This document shows positions 26,672 to 36,010 of a stretch of 50,253 nt of DNA, one piece after another (positions within the stretch are counted from its first letter, which is position 1; each line of letters begins with the position of its first letter). The notes under the pieces were generated by a model. The model ran no database searches. It was not told where the DNA came from and saw only the letters and a program-made list of their open reading frames with translations. The DNA is from Bacteroidetes bacterium RIFCSPLOWO2_12_FULL_37_12 (GTDB lineage: Bacteria > Bacteroidota > Bacteroidia > 2-12-FULL-37-12): assembly GCA_001769655.1 (NCBI GenBank), contig MEPC01000033.1, forward strand, positions 72,522-122,774, written 5' to 3'. The position numbers and the translations under genes were made by a program.

Positions 26672-27643
26672 TTGAAAACCAACCAAAATATTTTCATCCT
26701 CACCGACCGGAATATTTCCCGATACTATAAAAAATATTTGTCCCGCATACTTCCTTCAGCGTTATGGCTCATCATACCTGTTGGAGAAAAAAATAAAAAT
26801 CTTTCCACTTGCGAAAAAATCTGGAAAACTCTTACGTTTCATCATGCTGATAGGAACTCGTTATTAATCAATTTCGGTGGAGGGGTTATTTGTGATATGG
26901 GTGGCTTTGTGGCATCGGTTTACAAGAGAGGGATTCCTTTTATTAATATTCCTACTACCCTAATGTCAATGGCAGATGCGGCAATCGGTGGAAAAACAGG
27001 AATCAATTTTCAGAATTTTAAGAACCATCTGGGGTTTTTTTGCTTTCCTGAAAAAATTTATATAAATCCTGATTTTCTTAAAACCTTACCCTCAAGGGAA
27101 TATCTCTCCGGATGGGCTGAAATTGTTAAACATGCTTTGATTTCGGATGCTGGAAAATTTTCTAAATTACCGTTAGAAATTCCCAGCCACACTAAAATCC
27201 GTTCCTATATTTCAGATTCAATACGTTTTAAATTTAAAATCGTAGAGAAAGATATTTATGATACAGGGGAACGGAAAATGTTGAATTTTGGGCATACCAT
27301 CGGGCATGCGCTTGAGTCAGCGTTTTTAGAAAAAAACAAACCGATTTCTCACGGGTTAGCGGTGGCAACCGGCATGATTTGCGAGGCGTGGATATCCTAT
27401 CAGAAAAAAATGCTTCCCGCAGTACAATTTTTCAATATTTCAGAAACCATACAGCGATATTTTCTAAAAATTAATTTAACAAGGGAAATTGAAAAATCCA
27501 TACTTACTAACATTTATCAGGATAAGAAAAACTGCAATGGGAAAATTCAATGTGTTTTATTAAGTGGCATTGGAAAACCGGTGATAGATTGTGTGATTAC
27601 GGAAGGGGAGGTGCGGGAAGCGCTGAGGTTTTATGAAGGATAA
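26672..27643 (+). CDS. aroB: 3-dehydroquinate synthase
   Basis: A 323-residue AroB, second enzyme of the shikimate pathway, which turns DAHP into 3-dehydroquinate using NAD and a divalent metal. Motifs: FGGGVICDMGGFVASVYKRGIPFINIPTTLM, DAAIGGKTGINF, GWAEIVKHALI (metal ligands) and LNFGHTIGHALE. The frame starts at TTG 26672, since the next ATG lies inside the NAD-binding core; the start region has no good Shine-Dalgarno, as is usual in Bacteroidota. At 323 residues it is at the short end of the family. The next gene may start 11 bases before its stop. Confidence 0.95.
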   Translation: MKTNQNIFILTDRNISRYYKKYLSRILPSALWLIIPVGEKNKNLSTCEKIWKTLTFHHADRNSLLINFGGGVICDMGGFVASVYKRGIPFINIPTTLMSMADAAIGGKTGINFQNFKNHLGFFCFPEKIYINPDFLKTLPSREYLSGWAEIVKHALISDAGKFSKLPLEIPSHTKIRSYISDSIRFKFKIVEKDIYDTGERKMLNFGHTIGHALESAFLEKNKPISHGLAVATGMICEAWISYQKKMLPAVQFFNISETIQRYFLKINLTREIEKSILTNIYQDKKNCNGKIQCVLLSGIGKPVIDCVITEGEVREALRFYEG

Positions 27644-28457
27644 AGAAAAAAGGATAAAGAAAAAAGGATCAAATACAAACTTAATGGAACCAAACCATCT
27701 CCACCCTCATCATTCATGTCTTCAGGTTTCAGGAGAAAACCCCGAAGAGAAATACTGCAAATATTGTGGAGTGAAATTAGCCCCCAAAAGATTGAACCTT
27801 AAAGAAATTCTGAAAGATTTTTTGAAACAATTTTTTGAATTGGATTTACCCTTATTAAACACATTGAAAGAAATGATGGTAAGTCCTGGAAGGTTTTGCA
27901 GGGAATATATTCAGGGAACAAGGTCGCGGAAAACAAATCCCCTGCAATTTTATATTGTGTCAATCTCCATTTATTTTTTCCTCTATTTTGCATTGGATAT
28001 AAATGAGAGTATTCAACAAAAGGTTACTGATTATCAGCAATTTTCGCCCGATGCCCCTGTTCAGCTTTTATCAGTAATTGAAAGATTTAACCATATAATA
28101 TTTTCAAATATTAAATATTTTTCATTTCTTATAATTCCTTCATTAGCGCTAATCCTAAGAATTTTTTTCCGTAAAAAACCATTCAACATTGCCGAAACCC
28201 TTGTTTTTGTTCTTTTTTTACAAGGAGAATCGAGCTTAATTGGTTGTATTTCCTGCCTGATGTTTGTGATCCATCCTCAATTTTATTGGAATGTCACTTT
28301 TATAACAATTGTTTATGAGTCGTGGGGGATTATTTCTTTTTATGGAAAGCCATCATTTTCCGGATTGTTGAAAGGGGGAATCGTTTGTGTATTGTCTAAC
28401 TTTTTGTATATTGCTGTTACAAGTTTATTGGTCATATTGTACATCTGGATATTTTAA
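27633..28457 (+). CDS. DUF3667 membrane protein with zinc ribbon
   Basis: A protein of 274 residues from ATG 27633, or 257 from ATG 27684. The second start follows a lysine-rich tail of low complexity and may be the real one; the first overlaps aroB. An N-terminal zinc ribbon is suggested by CLQ...CKYCG. The DUF3667 block follows (FFELDLPLLNTLKEMMVSPGRFCREYIQGTRSRKTNPLQFY), then four membrane segments. Function of the family is unknown. Its place inside an aro run is probably co-transcription rather than a pathway role. Confidence 0.85.
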   Translation: MKDKEKRIKKKGSNTNLMEPNHLHPHHSCLQVSGENPEEKYCKYCGVKLAPKRLNLKEILKDFLKQFFELDLPLLNTLKEMMVSPGRFCREYIQGTRSRKTNPLQFYIVSISIYFFLYFALDINESIQQKVTDYQQFSPDAPVQLLSVIERFNHIIFSNIKYFSFLIIPSLALILRIFFRKKPFNIAETLVFVLFLQGESSLIGCISCLMFVIHPQFYWNVTFITIVYESWGIISFYGKPSFSGLLKGGIVCVLSNFLYIAVTSLLVILYIWIF

Positions 28458-28507
28458 ATATACTTTTACACTTTACGTTAACTGATAAAATAATATTTTG
28501 CCAAAAT

Positions 28508-29776
28508 ATGTCAGAATTTGAAATGTTAGATATTATGCTCAAAATTAAAAAATCAAAATCCTCCCTCACAGGTACTCTTTCCCTCCCTTTCTCGAAAAGC
28601 ATCTCCAACCGGCTACTCATTCTCAATGCTATTTCCAACGGGAAAGTCAAATTCAGGAATCTTTCTGAGGCAAATGACACGCAACTTCTGAAAAATTTAA
28701 TTAATTCAAAAAAAAGAATTCTTAATGCAGGGAACGCAGGTACTACATTCAGATTTCTGACTGCTTATCTTGCCTTTAATGGTGAAAGAAAGATTCTCAC
28801 CGGTTCAACCCGTATGTGTCAGCGTCCGGTGGGTATTCTTGTGGATGCATTGAGAAAACTTGGAGCTAAGATAAATTATCTTGGAAAAAAAGGGTATCCT
28901 CCCATTGAATTTTTACCATCCATCCCATCATTCAATTATCCTCCCATTGAGATGTCCTCAAATATCAGCAGTCAGTTTATTTCTGCTTTAATGATGATTG
29001 CACCCGCTTTACCAGATGGATTAACCTTAATCCTGAAGGGAAAAGTCAGTTCTTATTCTTATATAAAAATGACCATTGCGTTGTTGAAACGTTCCGGCAT
29101 AAAAGTTGAGCAAAAGAAAAATCATTTTCATATCCCCAACCAAAAATTTAAAAGTGTCACTATAAACGTAGAACGTGATTGGTCATCAGCGGGTTATTGG
29201 TTTAGCATTGCGGCAATCAGTGGAAAAAGTAAATTCTTTATCAATGGCTTAAAACATAAATCTTTACAGGGTGATTCGGTAGCCACTTTACTATTTAAGC
29301 AACTGGGAGTTGATTCAATTTTTACCAAAAAAGGAGTATGGATTATCAGTGGAAAAAGGAAAAATTTCAAAATACCCCTGGAAATTTCGTATGATTTTAC
29401 TAACTGCCCCGATCTGGCGCAAACTGTAATTGCTTGTTGTGCCGCACTTGGAGTTAATGCAAAGTTTACAGGGCTTGAAACATTGAGAATAAAAGAAACT
29501 GACCGTATAGGAGCTATGCGTAATGAACTGAAAAAATTCAATTGTTTTTTAATTGAAAAACATCCAACAATCAAAAACCGATACTGGTATCTAAATTCCT
29601 CGCGGAGAATCTTTCCACAAAAATGTAAAATAGAAACATACAAAGACCATCGAATGACAATGTCTTTTGCTCCGTTTTCATTGAAAGTAAATAAATTTAA
29701 AATAGTGAATCCTGAGGTCGTAAACAAATCATACCCAGGTTTTTGGAAGGACATTAAATTAGTTGTACATTCGTGA
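28508..29776 (+). CDS. aroA: 3-phosphoshikimate 1-carboxyvinyltransferase (EPSP synthase)
   Basis: A 422-residue AroA that joins phosphoenolpyruvate to shikimate-3-phosphate. Motifs: SLPFSKSISNRLLIL (substrate lysine), GNAGTTFRFLTAYLA, QRPVGILVDALRKLGA, the DWSSAGYWF block and RIKETDRIGAMRNEL. The start may be ATG 28508, or one nearer the core at 28535 (MLKIKKSKSSL), since the first nine residues are not conserved in the family. It follows DUF3667 by 50 bases and precedes aroC, separated by an inverted repeat. Confidence 0.95.
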   Translation: MSEFEMLDIMLKIKKSKSSLTGTLSLPFSKSISNRLLILNAISNGKVKFRNLSEANDTQLLKNLINSKKRILNAGNAGTTFRFLTAYLAFNGERKILTGSTRMCQRPVGILVDALRKLGAKINYLGKKGYPPIEFLPSIPSFNYPPIEMSSNISSQFISALMMIAPALPDGLTLILKGKVSSYSYIKMTIALLKRSGIKVEQKKNHFHIPNQKFKSVTINVERDWSSAGYWFSIAAISGKSKFFINGLKHKSLQGDSVATLLFKQLGVDSIFTKKGVWIISGKRKNFKIPLEISYDFTNCPDLAQTVIACCAALGVNAKFTGLETLRIKETDRIGAMRNELKKFNCFLIEKHPTIKNRYWYLNSSRRIFPQKCKIETYKDHRMTMSFAPFSLKVNKFKIVNPEVVNKSYPGFWKDIKLVVHS

Positions 29777-29779
29777 TTT

Positions 29780-29975
29780 ATTATTACGACTCAGCAGATG
29801 TCTTTAGCTACAAATAAAACACATAACATATAACAAAAAATATTAAATAACCAACGAAAAGCCAAAATATGATATGATATATGAGCACTTAGTCGTTTAT
29901 TGTTTAATGTTTAATGTTTTATGTTATGTGTTGTTTTTTTAAAATAAAAATGTCTGTACGCTGAGTAATAACGAT
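29780..29975. repeat. Nested inverted repeat with ACACATAACA arms
   Basis: AAAACACATAACATATAACA near 29816 faces TGTTTAATGTTTTATGTTATGTGTTGT near 29910-29933. Outside these, TTATTACGACTCAGC (29781) has an imperfect inverted partner GCTGAGTAATA (29960-29970). It fills the 207-base gap between aroA and aroC, where no gene is visible. The nesting, minisatellite arms inside outer inverted ends, resembles the element at 8552. Confidence 0.5.
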
Positions 29976-29983
29976 TTATAAAC

Positions 29984-31057
29984 ATGAACACCTTCGGTCA
30001 AATTTTTCGTGTCACTACTTTCGGAGAATCTCATGGACCCGCTGTGGGTGTAGTTATTGATGGCTGTCCTGCCGGGCTTGAAATTCAAAAGGATTACATC
30101 CAATCAGAATTAAACCGCAGAAGACCGGGACAATCGTACCTTACGACTACACGGAACGATCCCGATGAAATTAAGATTTTATCAGGATTTTTTGAAAACA
30201 AGACAACCGGAGCACCAATATGTCTGATGGTTTATAATGAGGACCAGAAAGAGAGCGACTATGACCATCTCGTTGAAATCTATCGCCCTTCGCATGCTGA
30301 TTTTACTTATCAGGAAAAATACGGAATCAGAGATCATCGCGGTGGTGGAAGGAGTTCTGCCCGTGAAACGCTGGCACGGGTTGCCGCTGGAGCCATTTCT
30401 AAAAAACTGCTTCGAAATTCCGGGGTCAAAATTTTTGCTTATGTGGAAAGCGTTGGAAAAATCAAGACACAATTACCCTATCAAGATCTTGATTTTAATT
30501 TGATTGATTCAACTCCTGTTAGATGCCCCGACCTGCCGACTGCGCAAAAAATGATGTCATTAATCGAAAAAATTAAAAAAGAGGGGGATACGCTTGGCGG
30601 AGTTATTAAAGGCGTAATAAAAGGAACTCCTGTGGGATGGGGGGAGCCGGTATTTGATAAACTTCATGCCGACTTAGCGAAAGCAATGATGAGCATTAAT
30701 GCGGTACATGGTTTTGAATATGGGTCAGGTTTTGAAGGAACAGAAATGCCTGGTTCAATGCATAATGATGTTTTTACAAGCAGTAAGGGAAAAATTTCCA
30801 CTAAAACCAATTTTTCAGGTGGTATTCAGGGCGGGATTTCCAACGGGCAGGACATTTATTTCAGAGTCGCATTTAAGCCGGTAGCAACTTTAATGCAGAA
30901 TCAATCAAGCGTAACTAAAGAGGGAAAAACAGTTATTGTCAAGGGAAAGGGAAGACATGATCCTTGCGTTTTACCACGGGCAGTACCTATAGTAGAAGCC
31001 ATGGCGGGATTGGTATTGGCAGATCATTCTTTAAGAAACCGTTGTGTAAAGTTGTAA
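29984..31057 (+). CDS. aroC: Chorismate synthase
   Basis: A 357-residue AroC, last enzyme of the shikimate pathway, a reduced-FMN-dependent lyase that forms chorismate from EPSP. The three family signatures are present: [19 protein letters not shown] (N-terminal), [20 protein letters not shown] (middle) and the C-terminal [18 protein letters not shown]. Conserved His10-like and Arg residues lie in the first and second signatures. Full length for the family. Confidence 0.97.
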   Translation: MNTFGQIFRVTTFGESHGPAVGVVIDGCPAGLEIQKDYIQSELNRRRPGQSYLTTTRNDPDEIKILSGFFENKTTGAPICLMVYNEDQKESDYDHLVEIYRPSHADFTYQEKYGIRDHRGGGRSSARETLARVAAGAISKKLLRNSGVKIFAYVESVGKIKTQLPYQDLDFNLIDSTPVRCPDLPTAQKMMSLIEKIKKEGDTLGGVIKGVIKGTPVGWGEPVFDKLHADLAKAMMSINAVHGFEYGSGFEGTEMPGSMHNDVFTSSKGKISTKTNFSGGIQGGISNGQDIYFRVAFKPVATLMQNQSSVTKEGKTVIVKGKGRHDPCVLPRAVPIVEAMAGLVLADHSLRNRCVKL

Positions 31058-31151
31058 TTATGATGTTTTTTTTGTTCCTTTGCGGGGTTTTAAAATCAGA
31101 ACGATAGTTATTTGTACTTTTATTAAATTTAACTAAACCTCAAAATACTAA

Positions 31152-31706
31152 TTGGACAACAGATTTATTCCCAGGAAAAGACCCGGACAATTTGATAGTC
31201 ATCATAGAGTAAACTACGCTATACGAGTACCTAATGTAAGGTTAGTAGGCGATAACGTAGAAGTTGGAGTTTATCCCATTCAACAGGCATTGCAGATGGC
31301 TCAGAATATGCGATTGGATTTGGTGGAAATTTCTCCCAAAGCCGAACCTCCTGTTTGCAAAATAATTGATTATTCAAAGTTCAAATACGAACAAAAAAAG
31401 AAGTTAAAGGAAATAAAAGCGAAATCAAAAGTATCTCCATTAAAAGAGATAAGATTCAGCCCAGATACGGATGAGCATGATTTTCAGTTTAAATTACGGC
31501 ACGCAATGAATTTTTTGAAAGACGGGTCAAAAGTGAGAGCATTTGTTCATTTTAAAGGTCGTGCAATTGTTTATAAAGAAAGGGGAGAAGTTGTTTTATT
31601 AAAATTAGCTCAAGGGTTGGAAGAAGTTGCAAAAGTGGAAGAATTACCCCGGTTGGAAGGAAAAAGAATGGTAATAACACTTTGTCCTAGACCAAAAAAT
31701 GGGTGA
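31152..31706 (+). CDS. infC: Translation initiation factor IF-3
   Basis: A 184-residue IF-3 that keeps the ribosomal subunits apart and checks start codons. N-domain: INxxIR-like NYAIRVPNVRLVGDNVEVGV; linker Lys-rich KYEQKKKLKEIKAKSK; C-domain FSPDTDEHDFQFKLRHAMNFLKDGSKVRAFVHFKGRAI. The only possible start is TTG at 31152: an in-frame TAA lies immediately upstream (31149-31151). A poor start codon is the known basis of IF-3 autoregulation in other bacteria (ATT in E. coli), so this TTG may serve the same role. It heads the infC-rpmI-rplT operon. Confidence 0.96.
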   Translation: MDNRFIPRKRPGQFDSHHRVNYAIRVPNVRLVGDNVEVGVYPIQQALQMAQNMRLDLVEISPKAEPPVCKIIDYSKFKYEQKKKLKEIKAKSKVSPLKEIRFSPDTDEHDFQFKLRHAMNFLKDGSKVRAFVHFKGRAIVYKERGEVVLLKLAQGLEEVAKVEELPRLEGKRMVITLCPRPKNG

Positions 31707-31785
31707 TGTATAAAATAGAGAATAGAAAATAGAAAATAGAAAAAAGAAAATATAGAATTTCAAACATCCAACATCCAACACCACC

Positions 31786-31980
31786 ATGCCAAAAATGAAA
31801 ACCCGCAAATCTGCTTCGAAGAGATTTGCACTTACAGCCAGCGGAAAAATTAAAAGAAAGCACGCCTTTAAACGGCACATTCTTACAAAAAAATCAACAC
31901 AGCGCAAACGTAAGCTAACTCATTTTGCTCTCATACATCCAACTGATGAACATAGAATAAGAAGATTACTGACAATTTAA
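31786..31980 (+). CDS. rpmI: 50S ribosomal protein L35
   Basis: A 64-residue, highly basic protein starting [21 protein letters not shown], the typical L35 beginning, with [16 protein letters not shown] in the middle. Full length for L35. It lies 79 bases after infC; the gap holds AGAAAATAG-type repeats (31713-31750). Confidence 0.97.
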   Translation: MPKMKTRKSASKRFALTASGKIKRKHAFKRHILTKKSTQRKRKLTHFALIHPTDEHRIRRLLTI

Positions 31981-32017
31981 TTTTTGTTTTAACCTTTTAA
32001 CTAATCACACACCCACT

Positions 32018-32362
32018 ATGCCACGTTCCGTTAACTCCGTTGCTTCCCGTGCGCGGAGAAAAAAAGTCCTCAAAAGAGTTAAAGGATTTTGGGGAATCCG
32101 CAAAAGCACTATCAGTACTGCCAAATACGCCTTAGACCGCGCCTATCAACATGCTTATGTCGGTAGAAAATTAAAGAAACGCAATTATCGCTCTCTCTGG
32201 ATTACCAGAATAAATGCCGCGGTACGTGAAGAAGGGATGACCTATAAATCCTTCATTCATAAAATCCAACAGGCAAATATCGGGTTGAACAGAAAAACAC
32301 TTGCAGACCTCGCAGGAAATCATCCCGAAACCTTTCGGGAGATTGTGAAGCAGGTGGCGTAG
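32018..32362 (+). CDS. rplT: 50S ribosomal protein L20
   Basis: A 114-residue basic protein with L20 signatures: [26 protein letters not shown], then [17 protein letters not shown] and the C-terminal [16 protein letters not shown]20 binds 23S rRNA early in assembly and in other bacteria represses its own operon. Only 9 bases separate its stop from the end of the convergent pabB, so no separate terminator fits between them. Confidence 0.98.
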   Translation: MPRSVNSVASRARRKKVLKRVKGFWGIRKSTISTAKYALDRAYQHAYVGRKLKKRNYRSLWITRINAAVREEGMTYKSFIHKIQQANIGLNRKTLADLAGNHPETFREIVKQVA

Positions 32363-32371
32363 TGGCATTTT

Positions 32372-33640
32372 TTAACTCATCCCAAGCATTTCCCTTATCG
32401 CCTTCGTTTTTATCATACACTCCTCGTATTCCTTAAAGGGTTCTGATTTTGCTGTGATTGCGCCTCCTGAAAAAAAAGAAAGATTTTTATTGGCTGAGTT
32501 GTAAAAAACAGAGCGGATAAGTACATTGAAATCAAAATCACCATTTGGAGAAATGTAGCCCGCTGAGCCCGAATAAACACCCCGTTTGCTTTTTTCATAG
32601 TGTTCAATAAGTTTCATTGCTTCTACTTTTGGAGCTCCGGTCATGCTTCCCATAGGAAATGTGCTTTTAATAATATTCGTAAAATCTAATCCCCGTAATT
32701 GCTTCGATGTAATGGTAGAAATCATCTGATGTACATTAGGGTAAGAATAAATTCCAAAAAGCTCTTTCACTTTTACACTCCCGGCTACAGAACATCGTGC
32801 CAGATCGTTTCTGACTAAATCCACAATCATAAGATTTTCAGCCCTGTCCTTTTCGCTTCTGTGCAGTGTCTCCGCTAATTGTTTATCTTTAACATAAGAA
32901 TCAGAACGTGAAATGGTTCCTTTAATAGGTTGGCTTGTAAGAGTAGTGCCACTTTTTTTCAGAAACCGTTCAGGAGATGCGGATATGATATAATGGTTTT
33001 TCATCTTAAAAAAGCAAGAGAATGGCATGGGAGAAACCTCATTTAGCCGGTAATATAAATTTTGCGGATTAATAGTCACCCGTTCCATAAAGTTTTCAAG
33101 GCAATAATTTATTTCGTATATATCCCCGTGCTGAATATGACTCTTTAATTTTTTTACCGATTCAATGTATTCTTCGCGTGTCATATTTTGCTCAATTTTT
33201 TGTTTTCTCAAAGAAAATTCAAAAATTTTCGGATTGGTAGAACGTAATTTCAATATGATTTTTTCAGCAGAAGTTCCATAGATGGAAATTTTGTTGTTTT
33301 TGCATAATAATACAGTGTTGGGTTTAAAAAACAACAAGTCAGGAAATTCAAGACGGTCTGGCAAATGGCTTGAGAGATTTTCTATTTCATTTTTTAAATC
33401 GTATCCGAAATAGCCAAACCACCAGCCGGGATGTTTTTGATAAATTTTTTGAAAATCGTTGAAAGCATGACCAGATTTGCAGCTAATTTTTTGTTCAGCT
33501 CCCATGGCTACTGCAAAATCAAATTCTGAAAACGCTGATGGATAATGATTATTATCCAAAAAAGCAAAATAATCAAAATCCCTGCTCATGGAAAGCAGAT
33601 TTGATTTTATAGAGATGATTTCAGTTGGTTTAACTAACAT
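32372..33640 (-). CDS. pabB: Aminodeoxychorismate synthase component I (PabB)
   Basis: A 422-residue chorismate-binding enzyme that makes 4-amino-4-deoxychorismate for folate. The family fold is clear: GDIYEINYCLENFMER, SPERFLKKSGTTLTSQPIKGTISR, MIVDLVRNDLAR, FPMGSMTGAPKVEAMKLIE and FFSGGAITAKSEPFKEYEEC. PIKGT, with its active-site lysine, is specific to PabB; anthranilate synthase has PIAGT. The N-terminal half is short. The glutaminase partner (PabA) and the lyase (PabC) are not in this window. Confidence 0.93.
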   Translation of the reverse strand: MLVKPTEIISIKSNLLSMSRDFDYFAFLDNNHYPSAFSEFDFAVAMGAEQKISCKSGHAFNDFQKIYQKHPGWWFGYFGYDLKNEIENLSSHLPDRLEFPDLLFFKPNTVLLCKNNKISIYGTSAEKIILKLRSTNPKIFEFSLRKQKIEQNMTREEYIESVKKLKSHIQHGDIYEINYCLENFMERVTINPQNLYYRLNEVSPMPFSCFFKMKNHYIISASPERFLKKSGTTLTSQPIKGTISRSDSYVKDKQLAETLHRSEKDRAENLMIVDLVRNDLARCSVAGSVKVKELFGIYSYPNVHQMISTITSKQLRGLDFTNIIKSTFPMGSMTGAPKVEAMKLIEHYEKSKRGVYSGSAGYISPNGDFDFNVLIRSVFYNSANKNLSFFSGGAITAKSEPFKEYEECMIKTKAIREMLGMS

Positions 33641-33644
33641 GTAA

Positions 33645-33735
33645 AAAAGAGGTATAGAGGTATAGGGGTATAGAACTTCAATATTTCCTTATACCCATAT
33701 ACCCTTTTACCCTATACCTTTATTTCCTATACCTA
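33645..33735. repeat. Octamer repeat cluster (reverse of CCTCTATA/CCCCTATA)
   Basis: GAGGTATAGAGGTATAGGGGTATAG (33650-33674) is the reverse complement of the octamer family at 5099. After it come TATACCC variants (33691-33735). It fills the gap between pabB and the SCO1-like gene. Confidence 0.8.
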
Positions 33736-33738
33736 TTT

Positions 33739-34389
33739 TCATTGTATCACCAATAGCCGTTTCACATTCCGTATCAACGAATCCACCGCCAGCGAGTCCA
33801 TCCCATCGTAGTACCCCCTGATACGTCCTTGTTTATCCACGAGTACAAACCTTGAACTATGAATAAAATCTTCGGGACCGCCATCACCCTGGTCCACGGG
33901 GAGAAAAAAACCTTTACGCGCTAGTTCGTAAATAGCTGGCTTGGAACCGGTATAAAAATTCCACCTTGCAGAGTCGGCAGAAAAATTACGGGCATATTTT
34001 TTTAACTCTTCAGGGGAATCATATTCCGGGTCAACCGTAAAGGAAGCAATTTGAATTTGAGGGTTATCAGAAAATTCCTTTTGCACATGAGTCATTCGTT
34101 GTGTCATCAACGGACACATCGTGGCACATCGGGTGAAAATAAAATCAGCAATGAGAATCTTACCGCGATAATTCTTACTCATCGTTGTGTCACTATCCTG
34201 ATTTGTGAGGTGAAATCCGGGAACCGTATGCCCCGCAGGTCCATACACGGGAAATGTATCTTGTTTTTCTGCTATGGATTGCCCGTCTTGTTTTTGATTG
34301 GGGGAGGAACAAGAAAAAATGAAGAGTAAAAATGAAAGTCCAGAATATAGGGGCAACACTTTTGATGAATATGAATTTAATTTTAACAC
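33739..34389 (-). CDS. SCO1/SenC family copper chaperone lipoprotein
   Basis: A 216-residue thioredoxin-fold protein. It has a lipoprotein signal with lipobox ending FIFSC and the Cu-binding CxxxC in FTRCATMCPLM. A conserved His lies in FIHSSRFVLVD, with GRIRGYYDGMD nearby. SCO proteins deliver copper to the CuA site of cytochrome oxidase. The frame opens at a GTG at 34389, because the ATG just upstream runs into a stop. An in-frame GTG at 34359 would give a more compact signal. The promoter -7 box lies 6 bases upstream, so the first start would be leaderless. Confidence 0.92.
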   Translation of the reverse strand: MLKLNSYSSKVLPLYSGLSFLLFIFSCSSPNQKQDGQSIAEKQDTFPVYGPAGHTVPGFHLTNQDSDTTMSKNYRGKILIADFIFTRCATMCPLMTQRMTHVQKEFSDNPQIQIASFTVDPEYDSPEELKKYARNFSADSARWNFYTGSKPAIYELARKGFFLPVDQGDGGPEDFIHSSRFVLVDKQGRIRGYYDGMDSLAVDSLIRNVKRLLVIQ

Positions 34390-34394
34390 ATTGA

Positions 34395-34425
34395 CAAAGG
34401 TAAGTTATTATTATAATACACTCAA
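34395..34425 (-). promoter_or_regulatory. Bacteroidota-type promoter for the SCO1-like gene
   Basis: TTG (34425-34423), 20 bases, then TACCTTTG (34402-34395) on the minus strand, an exact fit to the spacing seen at 5030 and 17619. Confidence 0.65.
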
Positions 34426-34444
34426 TTCTTTCCTAATAATCTAT

Positions 34445-34452
34445 TAAATTTG
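34445..34452 (+). promoter_or_regulatory. Promoter -7 element before rarA
   Basis: TAAATTTG, 19 bases before the rarA ATG; divergent from the SCO1-like promoter with about 42 bases between the two -7 boxes. No clear -33. Confidence 0.45.
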
Positions 34453-34471
34453 AAGAATATTTATCCTCAAT

Positions 34472-35791
34472 ATGTCGTCCCTCATCCCTCTTGCCGAAAG
34501 AATCCGCCCGGAGTCATTAGATAGAATCGCAGGACAGAAACATCTGGTAGGACCTGGAAAACCCTTGCGGATTGCCCTCGAAAGAAAAAACGTACATTCT
34601 ATGATATTCTGGGGACCTCCGGGGGTGGGAAAAACAACGCTGGCAAGAATTATTGCAAAAACAGCGAACAGACCTTTTTTTCAGATTTCAGCCATTAACG
34701 CAGGAGTAAAAGATATACGTAATGTATTTGAAAAAATTACTCCCGATTCAAAACCGGTTTTATTTATTGACGAAATCCACCGCTTTAATAAATCACAACA
34801 GGATGCACTTTTGGGTGTAGTGGAAAAGGGTGACATTATACTAATTGGCGCCACTACAGAAAATCCATCGTTTGAAGTCATCTCTGCTTTATTGTCGAGA
34901 TGCCAGGTTTATATTCTTGAGCCGCTTGGAAAAGATGAACTAATTCAATTAGCGGAATTTGCGTGTGCTAACGATGAATCTCTTTCCAAACATCAAATTA
35001 TCCTAAAAGAAAATTCGGCATTATTGAGATTATCAGGCGGTGACGCGAGGAAGTTGTTAAACCTGTTGGAAATAATTGTGGAAGGAGAAACCGGGAAACA
35101 TGTACTCACGGTTTCTTCGGAAAAGGGAGTAGGCGAGAGGGAGCCAAAAATTGAAATTCTGATTGATGATAAATTAGTAATGCATTATGCCACACAGAAA
35201 TTAGCAATGTATGATAAGAATGGAGAATATCATTACGATATTATTTCTGCCTTAATAAAAAGCATGCGCGGAAGCGACCCGAATGGAGCTGTTTACTGGC
35301 TTGCAAGAATGATTGAGGGGGGTGAGGATCCGCTTTTTATTGCCCGAAGAATGATTATATTTTCTTCTGAAGACATTGGAAATGCAAATCCAAATGCCTT
35401 GTTGCTGGCTACTTCCTGTTTTGAAGCGGTTAATAAAATCGGATACCCGGAAGCAAGAATTATTTTAAGTCAGACGGCAGTTTATCTTGCATCGTCCCCC
35501 AAAAGCAATGCTTCGTATATGGCTATAGAAAAAGCAATTGAAAAGGTAAAAGAAAAAGGGGACTTGCCGGTGCCACTTCACATCCGCAATGCACCCACCA
35601 AACTCATGAAAGAAATAGGGTACGGAAAAAATTATCAATATGACCATTCTCGCGAAGGGAATTTCGCGGGACAGGAATTTTTGCCTGAAGGTCTGGAGAA
35701 AACCGTTTTTTATGAACCCGGAGAAATGGGAAGTGAAAAAGCAATTCGAGAGAGGTTAGTGGCACTGTGGAAGGGGAAGTACTATAAATAG
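34472..35791 (+). CDS. rarA: Replication-associated recombination protein A (RarA/MgsA)
   Basis: A 439-residue AAA+ ATPase related to clamp-loader subunits. Walker A is GPPGVGKTT, Walker B LFIDEIHRFNKSQQ, sensor 1 GATTENPSFE, arginine finger region LLSRCQVYIL, and the RarA-specific C-terminal tetramerisation part begins YDIISALIKSMRGSDPNGAVYWLARM, followed by MIIFSSEDIGNANPNAL. RarA acts at stalled forks with single-strand-binding protein. Full length for the family. Confidence 0.96.
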   Translation: MSSLIPLAERIRPESLDRIAGQKHLVGPGKPLRIALERKNVHSMIFWGPPGVGKTTLARIIAKTANRPFFQISAINAGVKDIRNVFEKITPDSKPVLFIDEIHRFNKSQQDALLGVVEKGDIILIGATTENPSFEVISALLSRCQVYILEPLGKDELIQLAEFACANDESLSKHQIILKENSALLRLSGGDARKLLNLLEIIVEGETGKHVLTVSSEKGVGEREPKIEILIDDKLVMHYATQKLAMYDKNGEYHYDIISALIKSMRGSDPNGAVYWLARMIEGGEDPLFIARRMIIFSSEDIGNANPNALLLATSCFEAVNKIGYPEARIILSQTAVYLASSPKSNASYMAIEKAIEKVKEKGDLPVPLHIRNAPTKLMKEIGYGKNYQYDHSREGNFAGQEFLPEGLEKTVFYEPGEMGSEKAIRERLVALWKGKYYK

Positions 35792-35985
35792 AACATTTGA
35801 CAATAGAACCATAGAACATTAGAACAATAGAACAATAGAACAATAGAACAATAGAACAATAGAACCATAGAACATTAGAACAATAGAACAATGGAACCAT
35901 AGAACATTAGAACAATAGAACAATGGAACAATGGGACAATAGGTCAATGGAACAATAGAACAATGGAAGAATGAACAATGTCAAA
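35787..35985. repeat. AATAGAACA nonamer repeat array
   Basis: About 190 bases of AATAGAACA units with CATAGAACATT, AATGGAACA and AATGCCC variants, between rarA and pyrD. No gene. The array runs to within 30 bases of the pyrD start. Confidence 0.92.
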
Positions 35986-36010
35986 TGCTCAATGCCCAAT
36001 GCCCAATTTC

